64,000 nt of DNA from Arthrobacter russicus (GCF_031454135.1 NZ_JAVDQF010000001.1:3472001-3536000); one strand, 5' to 3'; numbered from the stretch's first letter, positions 15,759-25,078 are shown. The notes: a model not told the origin generated them from the letters alone. Made by a program: numbers and translations.

Positions 15759-17729
15759 TCAGCCGACGCTGCGGCCCAGCCCGGCATCGGAACGGTGCGC
15801 CAGGATGCTCAATTCGACCCGGGACCGTACGCCCAACTTCGCGAAGACGCGGCTCAGATGGACTTCCACGGTGCGCACCGACAAATGCAAGGCGAGCGCC
15901 ACCTCGCGGTTCGCGCTGCCGTCGGCTACGAGCAGGGCCACTTCCGACTCCCGCTCGGTCAACGGCCCAGTCCACTCCGGGCATTGTGGCGGCAAAGCCG
16001 TGAGCACCGGTTGCGGCAGGCCTTCCGCGGCCCCGGAGAGTTCGGATTCGGCGGTTTGCCGCCAAAACCCGGCACCGGCCTCTTCGAAAGACGAGGCGGC
16101 TGCCAGGAGATAGTGCCGGGCGGCATCTCGATTGCGGTAGCGGGCGAAAGCCCGGCCCAACTCGAATTCGGTACGGCCGCGTTCGAAGGGCGAGGTCGGA
16201 GCCTGGCCGAGGACGACGGCGGCGGTAGCCAGCTCCGCGAGCCCGGCTTGCTGGCTGCTGCCGATCCGTGCTCGGAGCCGGCTCGATTCGCGCTGCCGGG
16301 CGGAGTTCCCGAGGAGGCCCCATCGGTCACCGCCGTCGGGTTGGGGCAAATAGATGCTCTGCACCGCGGTATTTCCGCGTTCTGCGGCCACCGCCAAGAG
16401 GGTTTCCGCTTCGGCGCGCTGGCCGGCCAGATAGGCCAGCGTGGCGCGGTCCAGCAAGGAACCGGTGGAATCCGCTGGCTGGCTCTTCCGGGTCTTCAAG
16501 GCCGCAGCCATCGGGCCGGGTTCGCCGTAGATGTCGATGCCCAAGCGCTGTGCGAGCGGTCCGGAGATGCCACCCAGCACCGATTCGACCGGCAGGCGCA
16601 AGGCCGCTTCCTGCAGTTCCGCCTCGGCGGAACACAATTTTCCGGACCAGTAGTAGACCAGCGACCTGGCCACCCGCCGGGTTGCCAACCGCAACGGCGT
16701 CGGCGACCCGGGGCGGGCCGGAATGCCGGGGGCCGCATTCGGCTCCACCGGATCCGAGAGCGTCCGCAGCGCGGCTTCGAACTCATCCTGTTCGGCCAAC
16801 CGGAAAGCTTCGGCGACCCGGCGGTATTCAGCGCCCAGTCCGTCGTCGGCCGGCTCCGGCAGCTCCCCGGCCGAGCCATCCGGGCGGAGCAAGGCCGCGG
16901 GCAAGCGCCCGGCCAAAAGCGTTGCGATCTGCTCGGCGCAGTGCTGGGCCCGCCGGTGCAGGTCGGGGTGCGCTGTGCTTTGCACCGAACTCGCCCAGCG
17001 ATCAGCCTCCGCGAGGCAACCGGCGTGCAGTGCGGTCTCGGCGGCGAGCAATCGGGCTTCGTCGACGAGTTCCGCCGGGGCATGGCAGACCGCCTCTTTG
17101 GTCACCGAATGGGCCCAAGCGGCTTGCCCTCTGGACAAGGCCCGCCGAGCCACCCGCAGCAGTCCCGAGGCAAGGTCTTGATCGCCTTCGACGGTACTGA
17201 GCGTGCGGTGCCAATGGGCCATGTCGATTTCACCGGCCGCGGCGAAGGCCAAAGCCAAATCGGCATGCGCGGCATTGCGCTCGCCGAGTGTGGCGCCGGC
17301 GTGCACTGCGGCTCGGATCCGGGGATCTTCGAACTCGAAACCACCGGCGACGAACCGCAGATGCACTGCGGCCCGACTGGCTGCCGCCTCGGACATCGAA
17401 GCATTGCAGGAAACCAGTAGCGGCTGAGTCCGGCGGAAGACGCAGACTGCAGCCCGCAGCAGCATGGCACGTTCCCGCTCCGACAGTTCGGCGATCCGAT
17501 CGCGCACTGCGGCCTGCGTCGCCGGTGACAAAGGCATCGGGTCTGGGAGCAGGGCTTGGCCGGAACGTTGCTCAGTGGAGAGCGTCCCGGCGGTTTCCAG
17601 GATCGCGGCCCAGTCGCCTTGCAGCGAATGATGCAGTCGGAATGCGACATGCGGCGCGAGTTGCAGTTCTTCGCCGGTGAGTGCGGCGAGGATTTCGAGA
17701 ACCGGGTGCTTGCTTGCCGTGGCTGGCAT
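15759..17729 (-). CDS. Large LuxR-family transcriptional regulator without visible ATPase motif
   Basis: A 656-residue regulator. The last ~65 residues form a LuxR/GerE helix-turn-helix (LTERESEVALLVADGSANREVALALHLSVRTVEVHLSRVFAKLGVRSR is the diagnostic segment, summarised here in pieces: LTERESEVALLV, SANREVALAL, VRTVEVHLSRVF). The preceding ~580 residues are Ala/Leu-rich and helical, like the TPR-like region of LAL/MalT-type regulators. No Walker A motif is visible, so it may be a truncated LAL protein or a non-ATPase variant. A strong GGAGG site precedes the ATG. It follows the LLM oxidoreductase and lipoprotein genes and precedes the chitinase gene, all on the minus strand. Confidence 0.85.
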   Translation of the reverse strand: MPATASKHPVLEILAALTGEELQLAPHVAFRLHHSLQGDWAAILETAGTLSTEQRSGQALLPDPMPLSPATQAAVRDRIAELSERERAMLLRAAVCVFRRTQPLLVSCNASMSEAAASRAAVHLRFVAGGFEFEDPRIRAAVHAGATLGERNAAHADLALAFAAAGEIDMAHWHRTLSTVEGDQDLASGLLRVARRALSRGQAAWAHSVTKEAVCHAPAELVDEARLLAAETALHAGCLAEADRWASSVQSTAHPDLHRRAQHCAEQIATLLAGRLPAALLRPDGSAGELPEPADDGLGAEYRRVAEAFRLAEQDEFEAALRTLSDPVEPNAAPGIPARPGSPTPLRLATRRVARSLVYYWSGKLCSAEAELQEAALRLPVESVLGGISGPLAQRLGIDIYGEPGPMAAALKTRKSQPADSTGSLLDRATLAYLAGQRAEAETLLAVAAERGNTAVQSIYLPQPDGGDRWGLLGNSARQRESSRLRARIGSSQQAGLAELATAAVVLGQAPTSPFERGRTEFELGRAFARYRNRDAARHYLLAAASSFEEAGAGFWRQTAESELSGAAEGLPQPVLTALPPQCPEWTGPLTERESEVALLVADGSANREVALALHLSVRTVEVHLSRVFAKLGVRSRVELSILAHRSDAGLGRSVG

Positions 17730-17802
17730 GCGTCCTCCTCAAAAGTGCCCGATGGCCGGATGCCGCAATGGTACCGGGTGCAGGCTGGAGGAAGCTGGAG
17801 GC

Positions 17803-18840
17803 CTAGTTCGGGCCCGGATTTCCAGGGCGGACCCAGCCGAGCTTCGGTGCCAAGGATCCGGCGATGTCGCTGAGGATCTGCCGGTAGTCTTCGGGCTCGA
17901 AACTGAACGGAAGCGCAAAAGCCACTTCGTCGACCATGCGGAACGCCCGGTTGGCTGCCAGTTGTTCCGCGATGTCCGAAGAGTCGCCCACCAGGTCCGG
18001 AGCGAAAAGCATCCGTCGGGGGCCTTGCGGCGATCGGGTCCGTTCCAGCCGGCTGGCGGCGTATCTGCGATAACGCAGTTTTTGTTCCGCCGAGGCGTGG
18101 TCGGTGGGGATCACCACCAGCCCCTGGGAAACTCGGGCGGCCCCGCCCTGCCGGTGCCGTTCGCGGAAAAGCTCGATCTGCCGGGATTGAGCCGCGTCGA
18201 AGTCCGCCGAATCCTCGGCCGTGGTCACGCTGCTCACCAGCAGATTGAGATTCTGCTCGCCGGCCCATTGCGCCGAGCGCAGGCTGCCGGCCCCGTACCA
18301 GACCCGATCGGCCAGGCCCGGGGAGTGCGGTTGGACCCGGTTGGAGTACTCTTCGACCACGCCCGCTTTGCCGGCGAAGCTGCTCACCGGCTCGCCGCGC
18401 AGGTTGTGCAATAGCCGCTCGACCCTGGTGTAGCTGAAATTTTCCTGTTCCCAGCTGTCCGGGTAGAGGTGGGTTTTGAAGTCATCGAAACGCATCGGCG
18501 GCCCGACGCTCAGCCCCGGGTTGAGCCGGCCGCCGGAAAGCACATCGACGGTGGCCAGGTCTTCGGCGAGTCGAAGCGGATTTTCCAAGCCCAGCGGAAT
18601 GACCGCGGTGCCGAATTCGATCCGTTCGGTGAGCTGGCTCGCCGCCGCGAGCACCGCGACCGGCGAGGAAATGCCGAATTGCAGATGCCTTTGCCGCAGC
18701 CAGACGCTGTCGAAGCCGAGTTCTTCGCCGAGCGTGATGAGCTGGAGCGTGTTCTGGTGGCCGGTGAATGGATCGGCCTCGTCGAAGAGGCCCATGGTCA
18801 AGAAGCCCAGTTTTCGCAGTGGGCGATTGGCCGACGTCAT
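17803..18840 (-). CDS. LLM-class flavin-dependent oxidoreductase
   Basis: A 345-residue bacterial-luciferase-like TIM-barrel protein. The N-terminus LGFLTMGLFDEADPF and the segments FGISSPVAVLAAASQLTERI and LAEDLATVDVLSGGRLNPGL are characteristic of FMN- or F420-dependent monooxygenases and reductases. GSLRSAQWAGEQNLNLLVS corresponds to the C-terminal substrate-barrel strand. The substrate is unknown. The gene starts 18 bases after a lipoprotein gene and probably shares its transcript. Confidence 0.88.
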   Translation of the reverse strand: MTSANRPLRKLGFLTMGLFDEADPFTGHQNTLQLITLGEELGFDSVWLRQRHLQFGISSPVAVLAAASQLTERIEFGTAVIPLGLENPLRLAEDLATVDVLSGGRLNPGLSVGPPMRFDDFKTHLYPDSWEQENFSYTRVERLLHNLRGEPVSSFAGKAGVVEEYSNRVQPHSPGLADRVWYGAGSLRSAQWAGEQNLNLLVSSVTTAEDSADFDAAQSRQIELFRERHRQGGAARVSQGLVVIPTDHASAEQKLRYRRYAASRLERTRSPQGPRRMLFAPDLVGDSSDIAEQLAANRAFRMVDEVAFALPFSFEPEDYRQILSDIAGSLAPKLGWVRPGNPGPN

Positions 18841-18858
18841 GGTTTGCCGGGTTTCCCT

Positions 18859-19965
18859 TCAGGTCCAGGGGGATTGAGTCGAGCGCGCGTCGAAATCCGA
18901 GCGCGGGCATCCAGTAGGGGCCGGCAAACCCTGGATTTCCAGCCAGGCGTCCTGCAGCCCCGGGTTGACGTTGTTTGCCTGACCGCCCGCCGGGTACTTC
19001 GGAGGTGGGCACCCCGCTGCGGAGAACGCTCCGATCGACGCGGAGGGCAGCTCAAATCCGACCACAAGATCGGTTGCCGCCGGTTTCACCGTCTGCATGA
19101 TCGCTTGGATCCGCGGCCAAGCGGCGGTTCCGGTGATCGCGGCAAGGTCGTTGTCTGCTTTCGGCTTGAAATCCGGGGGAAGCGCCGCGGGCAGCGTGAA
19201 CTCCACCATGATTTTCTCTCCGGGAGCAGTCCGGAACCTGAAGGCCCGTTCGTTCTGCGGATCGATCTCGGCCAACTGGGCGAAGGCCGCCTCGAAGCCG
19301 CGCAGCGTGGCCGGCAGCGCGGGCTGCATCGGCGGGTCGACTCTCGACTGGTCGGAGGACCGTGGGCCAGATTGGATCCGCACCAGCATCGGATCTTCCC
19401 GAGTCGCCAGATTCAGCCGTTCCAGCAGCGCCGCCTGACCGGAGGGGGAGATGCCTGGCCGCACAATCTTGGTACTGACTGGAACGTTGTTCAGCACTTT
19501 TCTCGAAATCTTGGTCTCGCTCGGCAGGCGGTCAAAAGCGTTCTGCGCCCATTCCGCTGCGTACGGGGTGATCTCCGCTTCGCGCAACCCCGGGTCGACC
19601 ATCAGCAGAGCCGTCGGCTCTGCGGCCAGCTTCAGGTTGAGGTTTTCGCCCTTGCCGACCGGAAACGGTTCCGCACCGCCTTCCGGCAGCGAATTCCAGG
19701 TCGAAACAACCGTCTGGATTTGCGCCACGGTGACCGGATCGTCCATCGTGACCACGGTGTATCGCCTGATCCCGGCATCGAACCCGCCGTCGTCGACTTC
19801 ACTCAGCACGCTCTGCACTGCGGGGAGCGCAGAGAGTGCGTCATGGACTTTCGCCGCCGCACGTTCGGCATTCGCGACGTCGGCGGGCAGCGAACAGCCG
19901 GCCAGCACCAAGCCCAGCGAAACCGCCGGCAGCAGGGCGCCGGCGAGCGGGCGCAACCTGGTCAT
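18859..19965 (-). CDS. Lipoprotein of unknown function
   Basis: A 368-residue protein with a lipoprotein signal peptide ending in the lipobox LAGC (Cys at about residue 25) and an AGGGAGA ribosome binding site at good spacing before ATG 19965. The mature protein shows repeated alpha/beta units, such as VQSVLSEVDDGGFDAGIRRY near the N-terminus and DLVVGFELPSAS near the C-terminus. It has no enzymatic signature that I recognise. Similar proteins of this size are frequent, uncharacterised surface lipoproteins of Micrococcaceae. It is first in a likely operon with the LLM oxidoreductase. Confidence 0.75.
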   Translation of the reverse strand: MTRLRPLAGALLPAVSLGLVLAGCSLPADVANAERAAAKVHDALSALPAVQSVLSEVDDGGFDAGIRRYTVVTMDDPVTVAQIQTVVSTWNSLPEGGAEPFPVGKGENLNLKLAAEPTALLMVDPGLREAEITPYAAEWAQNAFDRLPSETKISRKVLNNVPVSTKIVRPGISPSGQAALLERLNLATREDPMLVRIQSGPRSSDQSRVDPPMQPALPATLRGFEAAFAQLAEIDPQNERAFRFRTAPGEKIMVEFTLPAALPPDFKPKADNDLAAITGTAAWPRIQAIMQTVKPAATDLVVGFELPSASIGAFSAAGCPPPKYPAGGQANNVNPGLQDAWLEIQGLPAPTGCPRSDFDARSTQSPWT

Positions 19966-20071
19966 CCGGCATCTCCCTTCCCCGCAGCACTTCCGATCTG
20001 AAGCCCAAATCTACCGGTCCGGCGGATCGGTCCGCCAGCTGATCGGGACCGCCGGGCCGCGGAGTCCTGCG

Positions 20072-20827
20072 ATGGAACGTAGGCTGGTGCACATGGACCG
20101 GAGCCTGGGCAGACGATGGGGCCAGCGGGCCGCCGATTACGCCGCGGCGGTACGGGGCCAGACCTTGGCCTGGGTCTCCCGGGAGCAACCGGGTGCGCTC
20201 GCCGCAGGCGACCCGGAGAAGCCGTTGCTGGTGCTGATTCCCGGGGTCTATGAATCCTGGCGGTTCATGCTGCCGCTGGCCCGCAAACTCAATCGGCACG
20301 GCTACCGGGTGCTTCCGCTGCCTGGCCTCGGCGACAACCGGCGCCCGGTGATGCATGGTGCACGGCTGCTCAGCGCAGAACTCGAACGGATCGCAGCCCG
20401 GGCCGGGTCCGGCACCGAACGGGTGGTCCTGGTGGCGCACAGCAAAGGCGGATTGATCGGCAAGCAGGTGTTGCTGGATTTTGCTGCCGGGCAAACGGAA
20501 TCAGGTGCGGCAGGCGGCCGCTTGGCGGTGCTCGGCATGGTCGCCGTGGCAACGCCGTTCCAGGGCTCGCGTTACGCCGCCCGTGCGGTGGGGCGGACCT
20601 TGCGCGAATTCCGCCCGGACAGCGAAACCATCCGGGCGCTTGCCGCCCAGGCCGAAGTCAATTCCCGGATCGTCTCGGTGCTGCCGAGTTTTGACCCGCA
20701 CATCCCGGGCGACCGGACGCTGCCCGGTGCAGCGGAATTCCGGCTGCACGGATCCGGACACTTCCGGATTCTGGCCAGCCAGGAGGGCTTGGCTGCGGTG
20801 CTGGCCGGAGTCGAATCGCTGCAGTAG
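20072..20827 (+). CDS. Alpha/beta-hydrolase (lipase/esterase-like)
   Basis: A 251-residue alpha/beta-hydrolase. The strand LLVLIPGVYESW ends with the oxyanion-hole region, and the nucleophile elbow is VAHSKGG (GxSxG variant AHSKG), followed by MVAVATPFQGSRYA, as in triacylglycerol lipases of the Bacillus/PGAP1-like group. The His near the C-terminus (LHGSGHFRIL) completes the triad. It has no signal peptide, so it should be cytoplasmic. ATG 20072 has GGAG seven bases upstream and is preferred over ATG 20093. The long open stretch upstream is antisense to the lipoprotein gene and is not part of the protein. Confidence 0.82.
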   Translation: MERRLVHMDRSLGRRWGQRAADYAAAVRGQTLAWVSREQPGALAAGDPEKPLLVLIPGVYESWRFMLPLARKLNRHGYRVLPLPGLGDNRRPVMHGARLLSAELERIAARAGSGTERVVLVAHSKGGLIGKQVLLDFAAGQTESGAAGGRLAVLGMVAVATPFQGSRYAARAVGRTLREFRPDSETIRALAAQAEVNSRIVSVLPSFDPHIPGDRTLPGAAEFRLHGSGHFRILASQEGLAAVLAGVESLQ

Positions 20828-20875
20828 CTAGAATTCGAAGATCTCCGGCAATCCGAACAGAACAGGACCAACAGC

Positions 20876-21403
20876 ATGCGGATCGTCGCCGAAAGCCCGG
20901 ACCATCCGGAGGTCCGCGCTTTGTTGGCCGAACACCTCGAGGAGATGCTTCGAACCTCCCCGGCCGAAAGCGTGCACGCCTTGGACCTCGACCGGCTGAA
21001 GCAACCGGACGTCACGTTCTGGACGGCACGGGAACCAGGCTCGTTGCTGGGCTGCGGTGCTTTGAAGCAGCTGTCCGCGACCTCGGGGGAGATCAAGTCG
21101 ATGCGGACCGCGGGCGGCGCCCGGCGCCGCGGCGTCGCCGGCGCGATCCTCGGCGAGATCGTGCGGGAAGCCGGAACGCGCGGTTATCGGAGTTTGTTCC
21201 TGGAAACCGGTTCGCAGGATTTCTTCGCTCCGGCCCGGCGGCTTTACCGGGCGCACGGCTTCACCGAGGCGGAGCCCTTCGCCGACTATTCGGCCGATCC
21301 GCACAGTGTTTTCATGGCCCTGCGGCTCGACTCCAACGGGCCGGTATCGCCTGCATCAACAACGCATGGTCGAACCTCGCGGAATCCGCCGGCAGGGCAT
21401 TGA
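20876..21403 (+). CDS. GNAT-family N-acetyltransferase
   Basis: A 175-residue acetyltransferase of the GNAT fold. The acetyl-CoA pyrophosphate loop is GGARRRGVAGAIL (Q/RxxGxG/A type), followed by RGYRSLFLETGSQDFFAPARRLYRAHGFTEAEPF, which forms strand 5 to helix 4. The natural C-terminus would be expected near FMALRL. The frame continues for 25 more codons that overlap the 3' end of the opposing DUF2071-like gene by 92 bases, so the extension is probably non-essential. The substrate is not predictable. Confidence 0.85.
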   Translation: MRIVAESPDHPEVRALLAEHLEEMLRTSPAESVHALDLDRLKQPDVTFWTAREPGSLLGCGALKQLSATSGEIKSMRTAGGARRRGVAGAILGEIVREAGTRGYRSLFLETGSQDFFAPARRLYRAHGFTEAEPFADYSADPHSVFMALRLDSNGPVSPASTTHGRTSRNPPAGH

Positions 21404-21998
21404 AAAACGACGACTCCAGTTCGCGGACCTCCAGCGGCGAGGTGGCCCAATACCCGGTCCGGAGCCGGACCCCGGTGAGCACCCCGGTCCGGGCTGCTGC
21501 GGACCAGGCAACTGGACTTGCCGCGACGAATTCCGAGGCCGCTCGATGGCTCGGGAACAGGTCGCTGTGCCAGTTCTCGGCCCGCTTCGCATGTACTCGG
21601 GTGAACTGTTCGCGCGCATGCATTTCGAGGCGGAATTCGCGGTCGGTTTCCTGGACCCGGAAGGTGCCGCGCTCGCCGGGGCCCGGCAGCCACCGGCCGC
21701 TGGCTGCCGCGAACCGCGAACCGGAAAACTGCTGCGGCAAGAACACCCCGCGTTGCACGCCGTCGGGCCCGTCCCATTCGACCGCGATCCGGTCCGCGGC
21801 ATTTTCCATCCGCCAGCCCAAGGAAGCGGGAATTCCGGCCGGCCGGGCCTGCGCCAGGCGGATGAAACAAGTCCCGGCCACCGCGTTGCCCTGGACGATC
21901 TGCGGGCGCAACGGTGCGGGCAGCAAGTCCCGGGCAAGTGCCCGGTCGAGCTGGTAGTTGAGCAATATCCGTCGTTCGATGACTGACCTGATCTCCAT
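21312..21998 (-). CDS. DUF2071-like protein (YqjF-type acetoacetate-decarboxylase fold)
   Basis: A 228-residue protein. LPAPLRPQIVQGNAVAGTCFIRLAQARPAGIPASLG is typical of DUF2071-like proteins, which have the beta-barrel fold of acetoacetate decarboxylase: a conserved early strand followed by the small-residue turn RPAGIP. No catalytic Lys environment can be recognised, so enzymatic activity is uncertain. I use ATG 21998. A TTG four codons upstream with better-placed TTCAGGG is an alternative start. Its 3' end lies antisense over the C-terminal extension of the GNAT gene. Confidence 0.7.
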   Translation of the reverse strand: MEIRSVIERRILLNYQLDRALARDLLPAPLRPQIVQGNAVAGTCFIRLAQARPAGIPASLGWRMENAADRIAVEWDGPDGVQRGVFLPQQFSGSRFAAASGRWLPGPGERGTFRVQETDREFRLEMHAREQFTRVHAKRAENWHSDLFPSHRAASEFVAASPVAWSAAARTGVLTGVRLRTGYWATSPLEVRELESSFFNALPADSARFDHALLMQAIPARWSRAAGP

Positions 21999-22179
21999 CC
22001 GTCGAGTCAACCCTGAATCCGGCCGCGTTTTTGAACGGCAGGCCCGACCTCGCGCTGATTCCCAGCAGCACCGATTCGAGTTGCCGGACCGGGCCGGGGG
22101 CGCGGCATTCTGCAGTACCGTGGGAGGTACGTGGGGACCGGCAGGCCGAGTCCCTGGAACCAAGCGGAAAGGCAGTTCA

Positions 22180-22926
22180 ATGGCGAAAGATGCCCTGGTG
22201 AGCGTCGGCTCGAAGTTCATGGTTTCCCCGGAGATCAGGGCGGCCGGTGAAGCGATCGGCATGCACGGATCGGCGTTGTACTTCCGCGGCCGGGTTGCGG
22301 CGCTGGGCGAGGTCAATGCGGTTGCGGCCGCAGAAATCATGGGCATCTTCCAACCCAGCCTGATCGAGCATCTGTGGCGCAAAACGGCGGGCGTCAGTGC
22401 GGCGGAGGCGCTTTCGGCCTACCTCGGAGTCTGTTCTGCCTGGGGCAGGAGCCATTTGGCCGGATTGAGCGATCCGGAGCGGCTGGTGGAACTCGCCGGC
22501 CGGGTGGTGGACCAGACCGGAATCTCCGCCTTGGCGCTTTTCGGCGCTTGGCGCCGGGTGGAGCGCCCGGAAGATCCGTTGGCTGCCGCGGCCTTTCTGC
22601 TGATGCTGTTGCGTGAATTGCGCGGCGGACTGCACTTCGCAGCACTCGCCGTGCAGGGACTGGAAATTCCATGGGCCATGATCGCTGATCCGGCGCTGAG
22701 CAGCCCGAAACATTTCGAGAGCCTGGGCTGGCGCGAGGCGGATATCGAAGCGGCTAATCGCGAGGCTGCTGCGGTGCCCCAGCTCGCCGAGCGTTGGGCG
22801 GCCGCGGAGGAACTCACGGTGGCGGCTTTCCGGAAGCGGCTGTCGGTATTGGACGACGCGGAACAAGCTGAACTGACCCGATTGATCGCAGAGTCGGACG
22901 AGCTCAGCTCGGCGCATTCCGCCTGA
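22180..22926 (+). CDS. SCO6745-family protein
   Basis: A 248-residue helical protein beginning at ATG 22180 with GGAAAGG upstream. It matches the actinobacterial SCO6745 family: the opening helix (EIRAAGEAIGMHGSALYFRGRVAALG), the central FQPSLIEHLWRK, and the conserved middle and C-terminal helices. The family has no established biochemical role. No metal-binding or catalytic motif is evident. It stands alone between a minus-strand DUF2071-like gene and a minus-strand acetyltransferase gene. Codons upstream of 22180 stay open but are antisense to the DUF2071-like gene. Confidence 0.78.
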   Translation: MAKDALVSVGSKFMVSPEIRAAGEAIGMHGSALYFRGRVAALGEVNAVAAAEIMGIFQPSLIEHLWRKTAGVSAAEALSAYLGVCSAWGRSHLAGLSDPERLVELAGRVVDQTGISALALFGAWRRVERPEDPLAAAAFLLMLLRELRGGLHFAALAVQGLEIPWAMIADPALSSPKHFESLGWREADIEAANREAAAVPQLAERWAAAEELTVAAFRKRLSVLDDAEQAELTRLIAESDELSSAHSA

Positions 22927-22991
22927 CCGGAGTTCGCCGGACCAGGGATCGCTCCCGGGCCGGTGGGTCCGGACTGTTTCAGGTCTCGATT

Positions 22992-23519
22992 TCAGGTCTC
23001 GATCCAATAGCGCCGGACCGCTTCCGGGGCGTCCGGTGGAGTCCGGGAATCTTCGTAGACGCCGCGATTGGCCTCGATGGTCCGGCGGGAACCCTCGTTG
23101 GATTCCAGACAGGTCACCAGGACCCGGGGCAAGCCCAGCTCCGCCGCCTTGCCGAGCGCTTCTGCCAAGGCCCAGCTCGCAATGCCTTCCCGACGCCGGC
23201 TCGGCCGCACGCTGTAACCGATGTTCCCGCCATAGTTGAGCAGATAGTCGTTCAGCCGGTGCCGGATCGAAACTCCGCCGAGATACTCGGCTGCTTCGGT
23301 GATCCAGAAATAGCTGCAATGCACCATGCCCGGAGCAGGCGCCACGGCCGGGTCGTCCTGTAGCAGAATGCTCGCCAGCCAGGCGTCGAACGCGGCCGGG
23401 TCTCCGGCGTCTACACTCGGCAGCAGCCCGGTGCCGTCTTGGTGCGCGCCGGCGAATTCCCGGTGTGCTGCGAGCCAGGAATCGTATAGCCGGCCGTCCG
23501 GCCGGATCAGGGTGCGCAT
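22992..23519 (-). CDS. GNAT-family N-acetyltransferase
   Basis: A 175-residue acetyltransferase. The segment YLGGVSIRHRLNDYLLNYGGNIGYSVRPSRRREGIASWALAEAL contains strands 3-4 and the acetyl-CoA loop (RPSRRREGIA). It is followed by LGLPRVLVTCLESNEGSRRTIEANRGVYE, which is typical of the RimJ/RimL-like and predicted-acetyltransferase COG3981 types. The last codons (IET-stop) lie in an exact 14-base tandem duplication (22978-23005), apparently a recent slip that copied the 3' end. The substrate is unknown. Confidence 0.85.
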   Translation of the reverse strand: MRTLIRPDGRLYDSWLAAHREFAGAHQDGTGLLPSVDAGDPAAFDAWLASILLQDDPAVAPAPGMVHCSYFWITEAAEYLGGVSIRHRLNDYLLNYGGNIGYSVRPSRRREGIASWALAEALGKAAELGLPRVLVTCLESNEGSRRTIEANRGVYEDSRTPPDAPEAVRRYWIET

Positions 23520-23546
23520 GCCATCAGATTAGTGCAGGCAGCGGCG

Positions 23547-24059
23547 TTATCGGGTGTGGTCGGGGGTTTCGAAATTGCGCAACCAAACCGTGAGCAGCCG
23601 TTCCAGCTGTGCGGCATCTTCGGCGGAGAGCGCGTCGAGGAGGCGCCGCTCGTTTTTCATGTGCTCCGTGAAGGCCTGATCGATCAGGCTTTTGCCGGCT
23701 GCGGTCAAACCGACGACCCGGCCACGGCCGTCGTCGGCACGCACCGATCTGACCACCAGGCCGGCCTTTTCCAAGCGGTCGATCCGTTTGGTGATCGCGC
23801 CGGTGGTCACCATGGTGAACCGGGCCAGCTCGCCGGGCGCACGTTCGTAAGGGGCGCCGGCCCGACGCAATGTGGCCAACACATCGAAGTCTCCTTCGCC
23901 CAGGCCGAACCGGCGGTACACCGTGCAGAGTTCTTCGGTCAGGAATCCGGAAAGCCGGTGCAGCCTGCCGATCACCCCCTGCGGATGCACGTCGAGGTCC
24001 GGCCGTTCCTGGCGCCATTCTGCCTGGATCCGGGCAACGTGGTCATGCGGCGTAGTCAT
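23547..24059 (-). CDS. MarR-family repressor of the EamA transporter
   Basis: A 170-residue MarR protein. The winged helix spans FGLGEGDFDVLATLRRAGAP and MVTTGAITKRIDRLEKAGLVVRS, with the wing at DDGRGRVVGLT. Related proteins start near MTTPHDH, so I use ATG 24059; ATG 24071 (four codons earlier, GGAAG three bases upstream) is possible. It is divergent from an EamA exporter gene, and two palindromic operators lie between and over the starts. Substrate-inducible repression of the exporter and autoregulation are therefore likely. Confidence 0.85.
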   Translation of the reverse strand: MTTPHDHVARIQAEWRQERPDLDVHPQGVIGRLHRLSGFLTEELCTVYRRFGLGEGDFDVLATLRRAGAPYERAPGELARFTMVTTGAITKRIDRLEKAGLVVRSVRADDGRGRVVGLTAAGKSLIDQAFTEHMKNERRLLDALSAEDAAQLERLLTVWLRNFETPDHTR

Positions 24060-24074
24060 GGCAACGATCATAAT

Positions 24075-24107
24075 CTTCCGTGGAAGGTATGATAACTTCC
24101 ATGGAAG
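24075..24107. promoter_or_regulatory. Double palindromic MarR operator
   Basis: Two perfect 12-bp palindromes, CTTCCGTGGAAG (24075-24086) and CTTCCATGGAAG (24096-24107), differ only at the centre. Their centres are 21 bp apart, two helical turns, so two dimers could bind the same DNA face. The second palindrome contains the preferred EamA start codon (24101). Confidence 0.82.
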
Positions 24108-25078
24108 GTAATTTTCGGTGGGCGCTCGTCGCGGCCATCGCGCCGATCGCCTGGGGCAGCAATTATTTCGTCACCAAGCAATTGCTGCCAGCGGACCATC
24201 CGCTTTACGGTGCCGCGATCCGCGCCCTGCCGGCCGGAATTCTGCTGCTGCTGCTCAGCCGGAGGATTCCGCAGGGCTCATGGTGGTGGAAGTCGGCGGT
24301 CTTGGGCACGCTCAACGTGGCTGCTTTCTTCGTGCTGATCTACGCTGCCGCGCAACTGCTGCCGACCAATGTCGCCTCGACGATCATGGCGACCTCGCCG
24401 GTGGTGATGATGCTGTTGGCCTGGCTGCTGCTTGCGGACCGGCCGAAGCTGTTGCACCTGCTCGGCGCCGCCTTGGGCATCGGGGGAGTCTGCTTGATGC
24501 TGTTCAGCGCGGAAGCCCCGGCGCGCCCGCTCGGCGTGCTGGCCTCGGTGGCCGCAATGCTGATGTCTTCGCTCGGCTACGTGCTGGCCAAGAAATGGAG
24601 CTCCGGAATCGACATCATGGCCCTGAGTTCTTGGCAGCTGCTGGCCGGCGGGATCGTGCTGCTCCCGGTGGCAATGCTCTTTGAAGGCGCTCCGCCGGCT
24701 TTGGACGGGGCGGCGCTTTGGGGCTTCGGCTATGTCACCATCGTGGCGACCGCACTGGCCTATGTGGCCTGGTTCTCCGGTCTGCGGCACCTGGGCGCCG
24801 GGAGCGTCGGCTTGATCGGGTTGCTCAATCCGGTGACCGGGGTGTTGCTCGGTACGCTGATCGCCGGCGAAGCCTTGGGGGCACAGCAGGCCGGCGGCTT
24901 GCTGCTGGTGCTGGCGGGCGTGCTGCTCGGGCAGCCGGTGGCCGCGAAGCTGCTCCGGCGCCGTCGTGCCCGGCCGGACGAGAGCTCGCCCCGCGGGTCT
25001 ACTGGCCCGGTTGAATCGATTCGACCGGTCGCCGCGGACCCCGCGCGGCCGAAGTCCTCGCTTCGATCGCGCGGATGA
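24101..25078 (+). CDS. EamA/DMT-family transporter
   Basis: A 325-residue membrane protein with ten predicted helices in two EamA repeats (about residues 8-135 and 145-285). Typical segments are [42 protein letters not shown] and [23 protein letters not shown]-family members export amino acids or metabolites. The N-terminus is taken as ATG 24101, because GTG 24080 and ATG 24089 lie inside or between operator palindromes. A hydrophilic C-terminal tail (about 290-325) overlaps the following minus-strand gene by 80 bases. Confidence 0.88.
   Translation: MEGNFRWALVAAIAPIAWGSNYFVTKQLLPADHPLYGAAIRALPAGILLLLLSRRIPQGSWWWKSAVLGTLNVAAFFVLIYAAAQLLPTNVASTIMATSPVVMMLLAWLLLADRPKLLHLLGAALGIGGVCLMLFSAEAPARPLGVLASVAAMLMSSLGYVLAKKWSSGIDIMALSSWQLLAGGIVLLPVAMLFEGAPPALDGAALWGFGYVTIVATALAYVAWFSGLRHLGAGSVGLIGLLNPVTGVLLGTLIAGEALGAQQAGGLLLVLAGVLLGQPVAAKLLRRRRARPDESSPRGSTGPVESIRPVAADPARPKSSLRSRG

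Noticed and set aside
22177-23319. 380-codon minus-strand frame opposite the SCO6745-like gene
   Set aside because: Shadow of the SCO6745-like gene and of the acetyltransferase in another frame; no motifs.
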